The notes beneath the pieces are model-generated. The model ran no database searches and was not told the DNA's origin. It saw only the letters and a program-made list of their open reading frames with translations. The position numbers and the translations under genes are program-made. This document shows positions 44,363 through 53,702 of a stretch of DNA of 64,000 nucleotides, piece by piece (positions within the stretch are counted from its first letter, which is position 1; every line of letters starts with the position of its first letter). Origin of the DNA: Mucilaginibacter geliditolerans (lineage in GTDB: Bacteria > Bacteroidota > Bacteroidia > Sphingobacteriales > Sphingobacteriaceae); NCBI RefSeq assembly GCF_014200495.1, contig NZ_JACHBY010000008.1, positions 62,001 through 126,000 of the forward strand, written 5' to 3'.

Positions 44363-46018
44363 TTAAAATAGTCCAATTTGTCCTTGATCGTCCATGTCTA
44401 TGTCATCAGTATTTGTAATTTCAAAGTCGATTGACATGGGGTTTTCGTCAACGTTAACATTAGGTTGCCAACCATTAGCAAGAACTCCTTTAATTTGTTC
44501 TGTGAACGGCTCTGTTCTTATATAGTCCCTATCTAAATCACCATTTGCTGCATGCTCGACAATCATAGTAGCTTGTTGGAAAACACTTTTCATTGTATTA
44601 TCATCCCATAATACCTTCATAAGCTTTTCACAATATTTGGCCATATCGGATGAATTAAATCTGGGTAATCTCAATTCCTCTGGTATGGCCAAAATTCTAA
44701 AGACAAGTAAAAGGTGATATCTAGCGGGCTTAAAAACTGGTTGGATTATTCCTACTCTGAATAAATAATCAAGTTTATAATATGCAAAAGCAGAAACATA
44801 GTACATTTCTAACTTATGTTCTGAATTAAAAATGTCTGTGCCAACAGATTTAAGAAGAGCTTTATAATTTCTTGTAGTTCTATGAGGAAATTCCAAAAAG
44901 ATAGATGCAAACGCTCTAACCAAAGTAGTCATATTTATTATCCTTACTTTTTCTATCGATTCATCAGAATTGTATTGTCGTGAGCGCCTTTCGTAATATA
45001 AGCGTTTTGAGCCCTCAAAAGTTGGAAAGTACGTTTCAAGTTTTTTAGGAAAATCTGCAAGAGCGAATAATTGTTCTTGTGTCACTTCCGTCTGCCTATT
45101 AGTTGCTTTAATGATTGAGTTTCGAACTTCTCTATTGTCAGTTGCAACAATTCTTACAGGAACAAGAACTTCAGATGTTAAATGTGCACGGGCTTCGTAT
45201 AATACGAAACTAGTTTGACATCCGTTAACAATTTGATAATCTTCTAGGACAAATTTATTACCTGTTGGAATAATCCTCCGCGCTATGATTGTCACTCCGT
45301 TATTTAATAAAGGGAAATAAATTTTAGATTCGTCATTTTCTAACGTATCCTTTATTTCCTTATTTACTGCGTTCCATTCCTGCCAATGTCTCACATTATC
45401 GTAAAATAAAGATGTTATAACTTCTTCATTGGTGTTTTGAATGAGCTTAAGATATTCTATTGCACTCAGTAAGCCTATATAAGCCTGTTCGATATTAGGT
45501 AATTCAGGCAAAGCTGTTTTTTGCGGAAAATTTATTTCAGTAGAAATTGCATTCTTGGATTCACGAAAAAGTTTTTGAATACGCTCTGCATCGATAAAAT
45601 CAAATTCAACTCTTCTGAATAGAGATAGGTTGCGCAAATCATCTAATACAGCATTTCTTCGAGCTACTAAGTTGGCGTCGTCAACCCACTTACCGGTGGT
45701 AGTGTAGTAAAGATAACACTGTGGATTCCCTTTTTTGAACTTACTGCTTCTATTAAATATTTCGCTAACGATTTTATGTTTAGCCTTTAAGTATTTATTT
45801 TGGGGCAGAACAGGTTCAGTAGCGAGGAAATCCGATACACCAAAACCGAACTGTCCAACTTTGCTAGTATCAAAACTACTAGACCTTTCGGCTTGATTAA
45901 ATATAAGGGTAACATCAAGATAACCATTTGTTTCCGCTAAATCTTCTATTTCTGCATAATCGGTTACTAGGCGGTATTTGGGTATATTTCCTATAACTAT
46001 GGCATGTTGTATAACTGT
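44363..46018 (-). pseudogene. AIPR family phage-resistance gene, 5'-truncated
   Basis: The open frame runs for 551 codons without a stop but has no ATG, GTG or TTG until a TTG at 45637. The first 127 codons are nevertheless coding: they give NGYLDVTLIFNQAERSSSFD, DTSKVGQFGFGVSDFLATEP and CYLYYTTTGKWVDD, as expected for the N-terminus of AIPR proteins. The classic AIPR core follows: PLLNNGVTIIARRI, EDYQIVNGCQTSFVLYEA, KATNRQTEVTQEQLFALAD. Upstream of codon 1 lies an opposing gene fragment. The gene has lost its start. A TTG start at 45637 could still yield 424 residues. Confidence 0.75.
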
Positions 46019-46430
46019 TCAACATAAAGAGAGTAAATTCAAGCCTGAATATATAGTCCCGCAGCTTTTGTTACAATATGTGGCGGAAAACAAAGAGTTT
46101 AATGGCATTATGTACCCCTCTACAAAAGTTGATTATTCAAAGTTAACCAATGTGCCAGCCTATAATTATGTCTTCCCTGTAAAAACTAATCTAACTAATG
46201 GGTATTGTGAGGAACTAATAAAAGCATTCGATATTTCACAACCGACCTCACTTGAACTGGAGGAATTAGTTTTTGGTTCAGACGACACGAGTTTTATGGA
46301 GAACGAAAATCAAATATTGCGAGAGATGCGATTTTTCGAGGGCACTTCCCGCCGTTATAATCATACAACTTTTGGTATGATAGAAGATAGATTAAAGGGT
46401 AGACCTTTATTTTATATTAACAATCAATAA
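45999..46430 (+). pseudogene. RES-domain-like protein, 5'-truncated fragment
   Basis: About 143 codons from ATG 45999, reading away from AIPR. KFKPEYIVPQLLLQYVAENK, EFNGIMYPSTKVDYSK and NYVFPVKTNLTNGYCEELIK resemble the C-terminal part of RES-domain toxins (NAD-degrading). The N-terminal two-thirds and catalytic residues are missing. The sequence opposes the truncated AIPR end, so both genes lost their 5' ends at one junction. The RES assignment is by memory of pattern only. Confidence 0.45.
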
Positions 46431-46773
46431 GTTGATAGAAATATTTAAAACTGAGTGCTTGACTTTAATACTGCTTGCTGTCTTTTAGAAGTAATGATGA
46501 CACTAGTTTGCAACCAAAAAAGGCCTTAGTAAACTAACGCCTAAAAATTAATGAGTGATCTATTTAATCCACACTTTTTCATACCTTTATAAAAGTAAAA
46601 TATTGATAATTTATGGATTGATAGATTAATTGAAAAAACTGATCCAGGAAATTTACAACCTCTATAAAAATAAAAATCTTAATATTACTGGATTACAATT
46701 TGATTCAATCCAAGATTTTAAATGCCTTTATAACTGTAAGGTTTTCAATATTGCTGGATTAATTTTAATCTGC
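46431..46773. other. Intergenic region with three degenerate 36 bp repeats
   Basis: 343 bp without an ORF. It contains the repeat trio described separately at 46584-46760. It lies at the 3' ends of the RES-like fragment and the leftward helicase-like gene. Confidence 0.5.
46584..46760 (+). repeat. Three degenerate 36 bp direct repeats
   Basis: Copies at 46584-46619, 46659-46694 and 46725-46760 each begin CCT(T/C)TATAA and end TGGATT; neighbouring copies share 26 of 36 positions. Gaps are 39 and 30 bp. They might be iteron-like binding sites or a worn repeat array. They are too diverged and too few to call CRISPR. Confidence 0.55.
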
Positions 46774-48666
46774 CTACTTAAAAAGCTTTTCTTGTAAAAC
46801 ATATACGTGTTCACCCTTACTTGTACTTCTAAAGCCTTTAAAGAATCTTAGAATGTCTGATTTATTTATATTGTCAACTCCAACTGACTTGTAAATCTCC
46901 GTTAACTTTTCCAAAATGAAATCTTCAGAAGGGCGCGTGCCCACTTTAAAAGTTTCATAAACCTTTGGTGCTAAAATTTTGAGTTGTTGTGCCTCTTTTT
47001 CTTTTTTAACAGCTGCTTTTATTTTGCTCATAACAAGGCCCGTTTCTTCTAATCCTTTTAGACCTATTGTTAAATGAGCCTCCCATATTTCCGGGTATTG
47101 TTTTATTAAACTATCTAATAGTACATCGGGAGGCAGAACAAAATGGTTAAACTTTGATGTCCATTGATCAAATAAACCAGCTATTATTCTATACTTTTCT
47201 TTTTTACTTTGCCTAGCATTCTTTAATTCTAAAATATCTTTATCGCCTACAGGATAAGGGTCTTCTTCAAATGTTGCCTTAAAGTGTTTATTTTTTTCTT
47301 GATAAGCAGCTTTTAAGTTTTCAAAGCTTTGGTAGTAACCTTTTACTCTTTCTTCGTGTATAAAATTATCAATCATAAAACTATTTAGTTTTTCATTCAC
47401 AAAAAAGGTGTGAGCAAAGGAATTTTCTATGGCATCTTTTAGTGTTCTTCTACTGCCGGGATTATTTGAATTAGCATGGCTTCTAACAAACTCCTTATAA
47501 GTATCAAAACTTCCATGTAGGTAGTCTAAAGCTTTCTCCTTGGTTTTTGATTCAAGTTCAGGGTTGAAATTTGTGATATGCACTAATCTATTTATGCCGT
47601 TTCGAAAGCGACCTGCTATTTGTATGGCTTCAGTGTGTGGATCAATTATGCTGTGCTCTGCAAAAAATACATCTGTAACCATAATAACATCAGGCTTAAA
47701 ATGGACCTTCATGTCTACCGCAGAGAAATACCTACTGGTAAAGAAGTTGTATTTAACCATATCTTTCACATCAAAATTACTTGAGGCATATCGGTACCCT
47801 TTAATAAGTAACTTAACGACGCTATCCTGAGCACAAAAAGCTTTGCTTTCTGATTCAATACCTAGGCTTTTCGCTATTGCATATATCCCATTGGTGGAGT
47901 TTATAAATATACAAACGTGGTCGCTTTGCAAACTTTTAATATGCTTATTTAATGAAGAGATCACATTGTTCGTACCTATAACTTTAATGGGTTTACTATA
48001 ATCATAAGATGGTTCAATAACATAATGTTTAAAATCCGTGAATCGCTCATCACTAAAGGGCAATGTTGTTGCTGATACTAAAGCTTTCTTTTTGAACTCA
48101 AAAAAATGGTCTATTGGCGCTGCTATATCACCTCTATAGTTGACATCGGTAATAATACGTTCACACTCGTCAAACAATAAAAAGTAGTTTTCGTACATTT
48201 CATTGATATCGTTGAATGCCTTGACCACTTTATCTATAAAGCCTTCCGGTGTTGTGATGATCTTTTTATACTTTACATCAGACAGGAGGTAAGCCTTAAT
48301 ATCATCCACCTCGACACCTTTGTAGACACCTAAGACATTTTTTTTAGGATGTTTTTTATTGTGTTTAGCTTCTTTATCCTTTATAACGGGCACATTTGGT
48401 AATATGCCAATGAGAGGATGATTAAAAAACTCAATAGCATACCGAGTGATACCGCACCCGGTAACTGTTTTATGGTATATGCAATCTGAAAATAAACCAT
48501 TTGTTTTAAAAGGTTCTATTTGACTAATGTATTTGCCCTTTGGCAATTCAATCTTAATTGGTTTCATAACAAACAATAGTTGTCCCATACATGGCTTAAA
48601 AACCTCTGTTGGCGTGGTGAAAATATGTTGATTAAAGAACCGGGAAACCGAATGGCTTCCCGGCAT
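46774..48666 (-). CDS. SF2 helicase-like protein
   Basis: 630 residues from ATG 48664-48666; an internal Met at 48567 is an alternative. Helicase marks: Walker-A-like KTVTGCGITRYAIEFF (~residue 66, without the usual GKT/S), DEAD-like LLFDECERI (~165), SATTLP (motif III) and QIAGRFRNGI (motif VI). The C-terminal ~200 residues are alpha-helical without known motif. The absence of the standard P-loop lysine is unusual. It may be a replication or maintenance factor of the element. The small 137-residue gene upstream is 8 bp away, so they are co-expressed. Confidence 0.7.
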   Translation of the reverse strand: MPGSHSVSRFFNQHIFTTPTEVFKPCMGQLLFVMKPIKIELPKGKYISQIEPFKTNGLFSDCIYHKTVTGCGITRYAIEFFNHPLIGILPNVPVIKDKEAKHNKKHPKKNVLGVYKGVEVDDIKAYLLSDVKYKKIITTPEGFIDKVVKAFNDINEMYENYFLLFDECERIITDVNYRGDIAAPIDHFFEFKKKALVSATTLPFSDERFTDFKHYVIEPSYDYSKPIKVIGTNNVISSLNKHIKSLQSDHVCIFINSTNGIYAIAKSLGIESESKAFCAQDSVVKLLIKGYRYASSNFDVKDMVKYNFFTSRYFSAVDMKVHFKPDVIMVTDVFFAEHSIIDPHTEAIQIAGRFRNGINRLVHITNFNPELESKTKEKALDYLHGSFDTYKEFVRSHANSNNPGSRRTLKDAIENSFAHTFFVNEKLNSFMIDNFIHEERVKGYYQSFENLKAAYQEKNKHFKATFEEDPYPVGDKDILELKNARQSKKEKYRIIAGLFDQWTSKFNHFVLPPDVLLDSLIKQYPEIWEAHLTIGLKGLEETGLVMSKIKAAVKKEKEAQQLKILAPKVYETFKVGTRPSEDFILEKLTEIYKSVGVDNINKSDILRFFKGFRSTSKGEHVYVLQEKLFK

Positions 48667-48674
48667 TGAATTAA

Positions 48675-49088
48675 TTAAGCATTTAATGCTTCTTCAATAA
48701 GTTCTTCAAATGAAAAACCTACTGCAAATTTGTTGTCCTGGTAATCCAGAACAAACTGCTTCATGCCGTGCTCCAATATGAGTTTTAACCCAACGGTAGC
48801 ATTTAGCTTAATGAAGCTCAGGTAGGAATAAGGCCGTCCAGCCTTATCCGGCCTGGTAACGATGGCGCCAGCCATTCTTAAACCATTTTTCATGCAGGTA
48901 AACACCTGCTCTATTTGATCCACCTCAATTTCTCTAAGGCTCTGAGCGTATGTTAACAATTGACTTGGGCTAAAGTAGCCTTCGCTACCATCCAATCCTA
49001 GAAACTTCCTTGCAGTCAGGATAACTTTGTTACCACTAGGTAACGTGACAACAGATGCGCTTTGTAAGCGCAAGTATAATTTATTCAT
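48675..49088 (-). CDS. Hypothetical protein (137 aa) upstream of the helicase
   Basis: 137 residues, soluble, no signal peptide: MNKLYLRLQSASVVTLPSGN, EGYFSPSQLLTYAQSLREIE, VFTCMKNGLRMAGAIVTRPD, AVGFSFEELIEEALNA. The 8 bp gap to the helicase-like gene suggests translational linkage. No family recognised. Confidence 0.65.
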   Translation of the reverse strand: MNKLYLRLQSASVVTLPSGNKVILTARKFLGLDGSEGYFSPSQLLTYAQSLREIEVDQIEQVFTCMKNGLRMAGAIVTRPDKAGRPYSYLSFIKLNATVGLKLILEHGMKQFVLDYQDNKFAVGFSFEELIEEALNA

Positions 49089-49293
49089 GATAATGAATAT
49101 TTAAATTGAACTCGTCACACAATGTCTGGGTGAGTTTTTTGACCCGACAAACTCTAACATTTTCATTTATGACTTCTGCAGCAGCCTGAGAGTTGTTGTT
49201 GTTTGTGAAGCAAAGGTGATAAGAAACGTAAAGGTGGGAGGAAATGGTAGATTACCAATACGATATTTTACTATAACCTTGTGAGTCAGCCAC

Positions 49294-50115
49294 TTACAGT
49301 GACATTCTATTGTGGAGTAAAGTATATATGTAGTCTTTCGGCTCAGAGTCAAAGGCGACACCTTTGAGCCACTCAAAGAGTTCCGCAACTTTGAACAGGA
49401 AGTTTAGTTGGTCATCTGAAAACCTAACACCTGCTTTTGCTGTAAGACTGGTTTCGTTGCTGAGATACACCAAAACCCTAAACAGGAACAATGATAGATA
49501 CCCATTGCGTTCTCGCTTACCGGGCTTTCTAACTTTTCGTTGAGCGGCTTGTTGGATATTGACATAGTTCAACGGCTGTTTGTTTGCACCGACGCTGCCC
49601 TCATAGTCAGCTACAAAGTAAAATAGGGTGTTACTTAATTCCGATGGAACAAAGTCAAGATTTTCAATAGCATTGCTTACAAGCTTGCCTAGCCATTCTA
49701 TAAGCTTCGGGCTTGTTACCTTAACGGTGTCTATTGCACTTGATACCTTAATGCTGTTTGGTTTATGCCTTGCATCTGGTTTATTTATAAGTAGCAAATG
49801 TGCCAACTCTCTGTCTAGCTTATTACGTTCATAGGCATCGAACTTGTGCTGATATTGGAGGTCTGCATGATTAGTTTCAACAAGACAGATGTACAACAAG
49901 GTTTCATAGTGTTCCTCTATCCCGTATTCTTCAATCATTTTCTTAAATCCTTCCTCTGTTGCTTCACGCTTGCCCGTTTCCCATATAGCATCAATCTCAA
50001 CTTCTAGTTTTTGCTTATTTAATACGGCAACCTTCAGTTGTTCCTCATTCAAATCAAGGTACTCGTATTTATTTAGAAGTACTAGATTGGGTTGTAGAGT
50101 GAAGATGTGGCTCAT
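49294..50115 (-). CDS. Hypothetical protein (273 aa)
   Basis: 273 residues, soluble and helix-rich: EEQLKVAVLNKQKLEVEIDA at the N-terminus, a long central part with DRELAHLLLINKPDARHK and a basic stretch RKVRKPGKRERNG (~205), then LSLFLFRVLVYLSNE. The basic patch could bind nucleic acid. Lies between the integrase and the helicase block on the same strand. Family not recognised; role in element maintenance or control is only a guess. Confidence 0.65.
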   Translation of the reverse strand: MSHIFTLQPNLVLLNKYEYLDLNEEQLKVAVLNKQKLEVEIDAIWETGKREATEEGFKKMIEEYGIEEHYETLLYICLVETNHADLQYQHKFDAYERNKLDRELAHLLLINKPDARHKPNSIKVSSAIDTVKVTSPKLIEWLGKLVSNAIENLDFVPSELSNTLFYFVADYEGSVGANKQPLNYVNIQQAAQRKVRKPGKRERNGYLSLFLFRVLVYLSNETSLTAKAGVRFSDDQLNFLFKVAELFEWLKGVAFDSEPKDYIYTLLHNRMSL

Positions 50116-50133
50116 GATGGCACGAGTATAAAA

Positions 50134-50163
50134 AAAAGCAGGATAGTTTCCTAACCTGCTTTT
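50134..50163 (-). terminator. Intrinsic terminator of the integrase gene
   Basis: Stem AAAAGCAGG / CCTGCTTTT with a 12 nt loop, followed on the minus strand by T-runs, 5 bp after the integrase stop codon. Confidence 0.75.
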
Positions 50164-50167
50164 CTAA

Positions 50168-51373
50168 TTATTGAATAAGGTTAATTACTTTCTGATTTGC
50201 CTCGTCAATTACGGATTGATCAAAGTTGTCAAGATAAACCGCGGTTGTTCTATTACCATACTCATGGCCTAGCGCTTCTGCTATTATTTCTATACTAAAC
50301 CCAGCCTTTTTGGCTATCGTTGCCCATGAGTGTCTTGCGGTGTAGGTAGTTACCTTTTGGTCTATTTTGAGGTCTTTAATTATTCGACTTAAGTATTTGT
50401 TAATGATTTTGGTTTTATACTTAATGCCTCTAATCAATTGCTCTTCTGTGCGTGCTTTGTCATCGGCAATGGGAAGTAAATATTTTGACCGTCCTTTATA
50501 ATGATTTAAAATTTCTTCCGCCTCGGTATGTAGTTTAATGTCGTACCATTTACCAGTTTTTCTTCTTTTATAAAGTATTCTACCACCTTTAATATTTTCC
50601 TTGGTTAAAAGACAAAGGTCAACAACAGATATACCGATAAGATAAAACGATAGTATGAAATAATTCCGGTTGTCCCATGCTGGAGTATTTATGAGCAGTT
50701 CAGCATTTTTTATTGTTCTTAATATTTCCGTTTCAACGGCACGTTTCTTTGTTTTCTCTGGTCGGAGTTTGTAATCATCAAACGGATATAATCCCTTGTC
50801 AACAAGTTTTAATTTAACAGCTTTATTATAAAATATTCGGATAGTTCTTAAATAAAGATATACAGTATTGTGTTTAATATCTCTTTTAACAAGAAAACTA
50901 TTGTACTGCGTAAGAAATTGATAATCTATTGTTTCAAAATAAAGGTCATCAGTCGGATGGAAGGTCTTTAACACATTAACAGTTGATTCATAGACCCATG
51001 CATTGCCAATTTTGTTATCATCCTTTAATTGGGCTATAAGTTCCTTTGCGAATTGGTAAACAGTTTTCTTTATTTCAACTGGTTCTATAACTTGTATTAC
51101 GGGTTTAAGATAAGCCTGTATTTCAGTATCATCTGCTAACATAAGTTGAGATTGCAAATCCGCTAAATCTTTTATAAGCTTAGCATTTAGTGTTTTATAT
51201 AAAGGGTGCGACTTTAGAATTAATTTCTTAGAATCATCCCAGTCTTTTTCGTTTAAATAAATTTTTGTACTTCTTGTTGTTGTTTTTCTGTTGTGGCAAA
51301 TTTGGAAGTAGATAGGATAAGAGCCATCGGATTTTACTTTTCTTTTGTCAAGAATCAATTTAATAGATACCAT
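50168..51373 (-). CDS. Tyrosine recombinase (site-specific integrase)
   Basis: 401 residues from ATG 51371-51373 (MVSIKLILDKRKVKSDGSYP); upstream Mets fall in a CACGTG repeat region and are unlikely. N-terminal arm-binding (SAM-like) domain, core-binding domain and catalytic domain. C-terminal motifs: RRKTGKWYDI (beta-hairpin Lys), YTARHSWATIAKKAG (Arg-II), LGHEYG (His) and TAVYLDNF (nucleophile Tyr). The usual first Arg is not evident (LIGISVVDLCLLT), as in the CTnDOT-type IntDOT group, where it is replaced. It probably inserts the island at tRNA-Ala. Confidence 0.93.
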   Translation of the reverse strand: MVSIKLILDKRKVKSDGSYPIYFQICHNRKTTTRSTKIYLNEKDWDDSKKLILKSHPLYKTLNAKLIKDLADLQSQLMLADDTEIQAYLKPVIQVIEPVEIKKTVYQFAKELIAQLKDDNKIGNAWVYESTVNVLKTFHPTDDLYFETIDYQFLTQYNSFLVKRDIKHNTVYLYLRTIRIFYNKAVKLKLVDKGLYPFDDYKLRPEKTKKRAVETEILRTIKNAELLINTPAWDNRNYFILSFYLIGISVVDLCLLTKENIKGGRILYKRRKTGKWYDIKLHTEAEEILNHYKGRSKYLLPIADDKARTEEQLIRGIKYKTKIINKYLSRIIKDLKIDQKVTTYTARHSWATIAKKAGFSIEIIAEALGHEYGNRTTAVYLDNFDQSVIDEANQKVINLIQ

Positions 51374-51407
51374 AATCACATTGTTATGATCAGGCTTGCA
51401 GCTAATT

Positions 51408-51461
51408 TTCACGTGCATTTCACGTGCACATAGCGAATTTTTCACGTGCATTTCACGTGCA
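51408..51461. promoter_or_regulatory. Four CACGTG repeats upstream of the integrase
   Basis: TTCACGTGCA at 51408, 51419, 51441 and 51452: offsets of 11, 22 and 11 bp, all on the same face of DNA. Each holds the palindrome CACGTG. They fit arm-type sites for the integrase or an autoregulatory operator. Confidence 0.55.
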
Positions 51462-51587
51462 TCTGCATTTTTTCACTCACAGTATGTTTTTTTATTTGTG
51501 AGTAGAGAAAACACGTTTAAAGGTCTAAAGTGTCAATAGCTATAATTCAATGCATTGTTATCTAATGCTTTAAAAAAGATAAAACCA

Positions 51588-51707
<120 letters not shown>

Positions 51708-51717
51708 CATTGATAAC

Positions 51718-51752
51718 AAAAAGGCCTTTAGATTGTTTCTAAAGGCCTTTTT
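51718..51752 (+). terminator. Terminator of tRNA-Ala
   Basis: Stem AAAAAGGCCTTTAGA / TCTAAAGGCCTTTTT with a short loop, 11 bp after the tRNA; T-run on the plus strand. It lies outside the island on the chromosome side. Confidence 0.9.
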
Positions 51753-51992
51753 GGGTTAATGGATTTTATTGTTTTTGATACCGGCAGATCATTTAGTATT
51801 ATTTAGGAAATAGATCTTGTTGATGGCTTTATTCAACGCTTTCCATTTATTTGCTGCCAGTTTTGCCCTCATAAATTGTAAAATGAAAGAGCAAATTATT
51901 AGTAGCAATAAACAAAACGCGATCGTTGAGAGGAGGTGCAGTGAGCTCTTAACCTTCAGTAATATTTAATATCTTTAATAAAAACACTCCTT

Positions 51993-53630
51993 ATGAAATG
52001 CATTCCTTTAAGGCTATTCCTTTTATTAATTTTAGTTTATAGTATATCTTTAGTAAGCTGCGGTCAGCAGGTAAAAACTCATAAGCCGGTTGATTCTCTG
52101 GCGCAGGATATGGATAAAACCATTCCCGGAAATTTTACACAACACTCCACCGATGTTTTTGATAGTACCAGCTTAACGCCCTTCTTTAAAAAATATCCGG
52201 GCCTGAAAACGTATGCGGGGCAGGTTACAGACTTCTATCAGAAAAGAAAATACGCTTATGCCTGGTTTGAGAACGGCAGCTTAATTGAACAGGCCGGGAA
52301 CTTAACCAACCGTATCATGAACCTGGATAATGATGGCATTTATAAAAAAGCGCCCTACGCAAAATCCCTGGATTCGTTATTGGATGGATTGAATACAAAA
52401 ACCACTTCAAAACAACCCCTAACTGATGTGGAGCTGATGCTTACTTCGCAATATTTTATGCTGGCTAACCTTATATGGCATGGTATGGGTGCTGATGCCA
52501 GTAAATCGGCAAAATGGTTTTTACCAAGGGAAAAGGATTCATACGATCAATATCTGGATAGTTTGTTAAAAACACCCACTAAGCAATTAACTAATGAGCC
52601 CGTTTACCGGCAATATGAGCTATTAAGAACATACCTTAAGAAATACAGGGACCTGGATTCGTCTGATAAATGGGCGCTCATAACAATTGCTGGCAAATCT
52701 GTAAAGTCGGGCGATTCTTCGTCAACCATATTGCTTATTAAAAAGCGCTTATATAAGCTTGGTGATTATAAAGGCGATACTATAACTAATGTGTTTACTG
52801 CCGAATTGGTTTCAGGCGTTAAGCAATTCCAGACCAGGCTTGGTTTACCGGTTAATGGTTTGGTAAACAGGGAAACCATTAATGAAATGAATGTGCCATT
52901 AAAAAGCCGCATAAAACAAATATTGGTGAACATGGAACGTAGCCGTTGGCTGCCTGCATCAATGAAAGGCGATTACCTGGGCGTGAATATTCCTGAGTTT
53001 AAGCTGCATGTTTATAATAACGATAGTTTATTATGGAGCTGTAATGTTGTAGTTGGTAAGTCGGCTAATCAAACTACGGTATTTTATGGCGAAGTAAAAT
53101 ATGTGGTATTCAGCCCATACTGGAATGTGCCTGAAAGTATAGTGAGGAATGAGGTTATACCCGGAATGCGCAAAAACGCCAATTACATCAGCAAGCATAA
53201 TATGCAGATAACGGGTTATGTAAATGGCTTGCCCAGTGTTCGGCAAAAACCAGGCCCTGAAAATTCATTAGGTCTTGTTAAATTCCTGTTCCCGAATAGT
53301 TATAGTATTTATTTGCATGATACGCCTTCAAAATCTCTTTTTGGGGAATCAGCAAGGGCTTTTAGTCATGGTTGTATACGGGTTAAAGAACCTGCAAAGC
53401 TTGCTGATTTTTTGCTTCAGCAGAGAAAGGAGTGGACTCCTCAAAAAATTGATGCTGCCATGCATGCAGGCAAAGAGCAATACGTAACGCTAAACAATAA
53501 GATCCCGGTTTTTATAGCTTACTTAACCGCTTTTGTTGACAGGGATGGCAAAATAAACTTCAGAAAAGATATTTATAGCCTTGATGGCCGCCTGGCCGAT
53601 ATGCTGATGAAGCAAAACGGTGCTTATTAA
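51993..53630 (+). CDS. YcbB-type L,D-transpeptidase lipoprotein
   Basis: 545 residues with lipobox LVSCGQQ (Cys23). Order: an N-terminal scaffold domain with YAWFENGSL, a peptidoglycan-binding segment (LLIKKRLYKLGDYKGD ... AELVSGVKQFQTRLGLPVNG ~250-290), then the YkuD domain ending in FSHGCIRVKEPAKLADFLL with catalytic Cys (HGCIRV). It makes 3-3 cross-links or attaches proteins to peptidoglycan. Export via the lipoprotein path and the order of domains match E. coli YcbB (LdtD). Confidence 0.92.
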   Translation: MKCIPLRLFLLLILVYSISLVSCGQQVKTHKPVDSLAQDMDKTIPGNFTQHSTDVFDSTSLTPFFKKYPGLKTYAGQVTDFYQKRKYAYAWFENGSLIEQAGNLTNRIMNLDNDGIYKKAPYAKSLDSLLDGLNTKTTSKQPLTDVELMLTSQYFMLANLIWHGMGADASKSAKWFLPREKDSYDQYLDSLLKTPTKQLTNEPVYRQYELLRTYLKKYRDLDSSDKWALITIAGKSVKSGDSSSTILLIKKRLYKLGDYKGDTITNVFTAELVSGVKQFQTRLGLPVNGLVNRETINEMNVPLKSRIKQILVNMERSRWLPASMKGDYLGVNIPEFKLHVYNNDSLLWSCNVVVGKSANQTTVFYGEVKYVVFSPYWNVPESIVRNEVIPGMRKNANYISKHNMQITGYVNGLPSVRQKPGPENSLGLVKFLFPNSYSIYLHDTPSKSLFGESARAFSHGCIRVKEPAKLADFLLQQRKEWTPQKIDAAMHAGKEQYVTLNNKIPVFIAYLTAFVDRDGKINFRKDIYSLDGRLADMLMKQNGAY

Positions 53631-53647
53631 TAACTTGTTTTAAAAAT

Positions 53648-53682
53648 GAAAAGGCTTTACTAGTGTTAGTAAAGCCTTTTTT
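53648..53682. terminator. Bidirectional terminator after ldt-like gene
   Basis: Stem AAAAGGCTTTACTA / TAGTAAAGCCTTTT with a 4 nt loop plus T-run; located between convergent genes. Confidence 0.9.
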
Positions 53683-53702
53683 AATGATATAATCAGTGTT
53701 TC

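Noticed and set aside
46584..46760. CRISPR array reading of the 36 bp repeats
   Set aside because: Only three copies at ~72% identity and no cas genes; real arrays have near-identical repeats.
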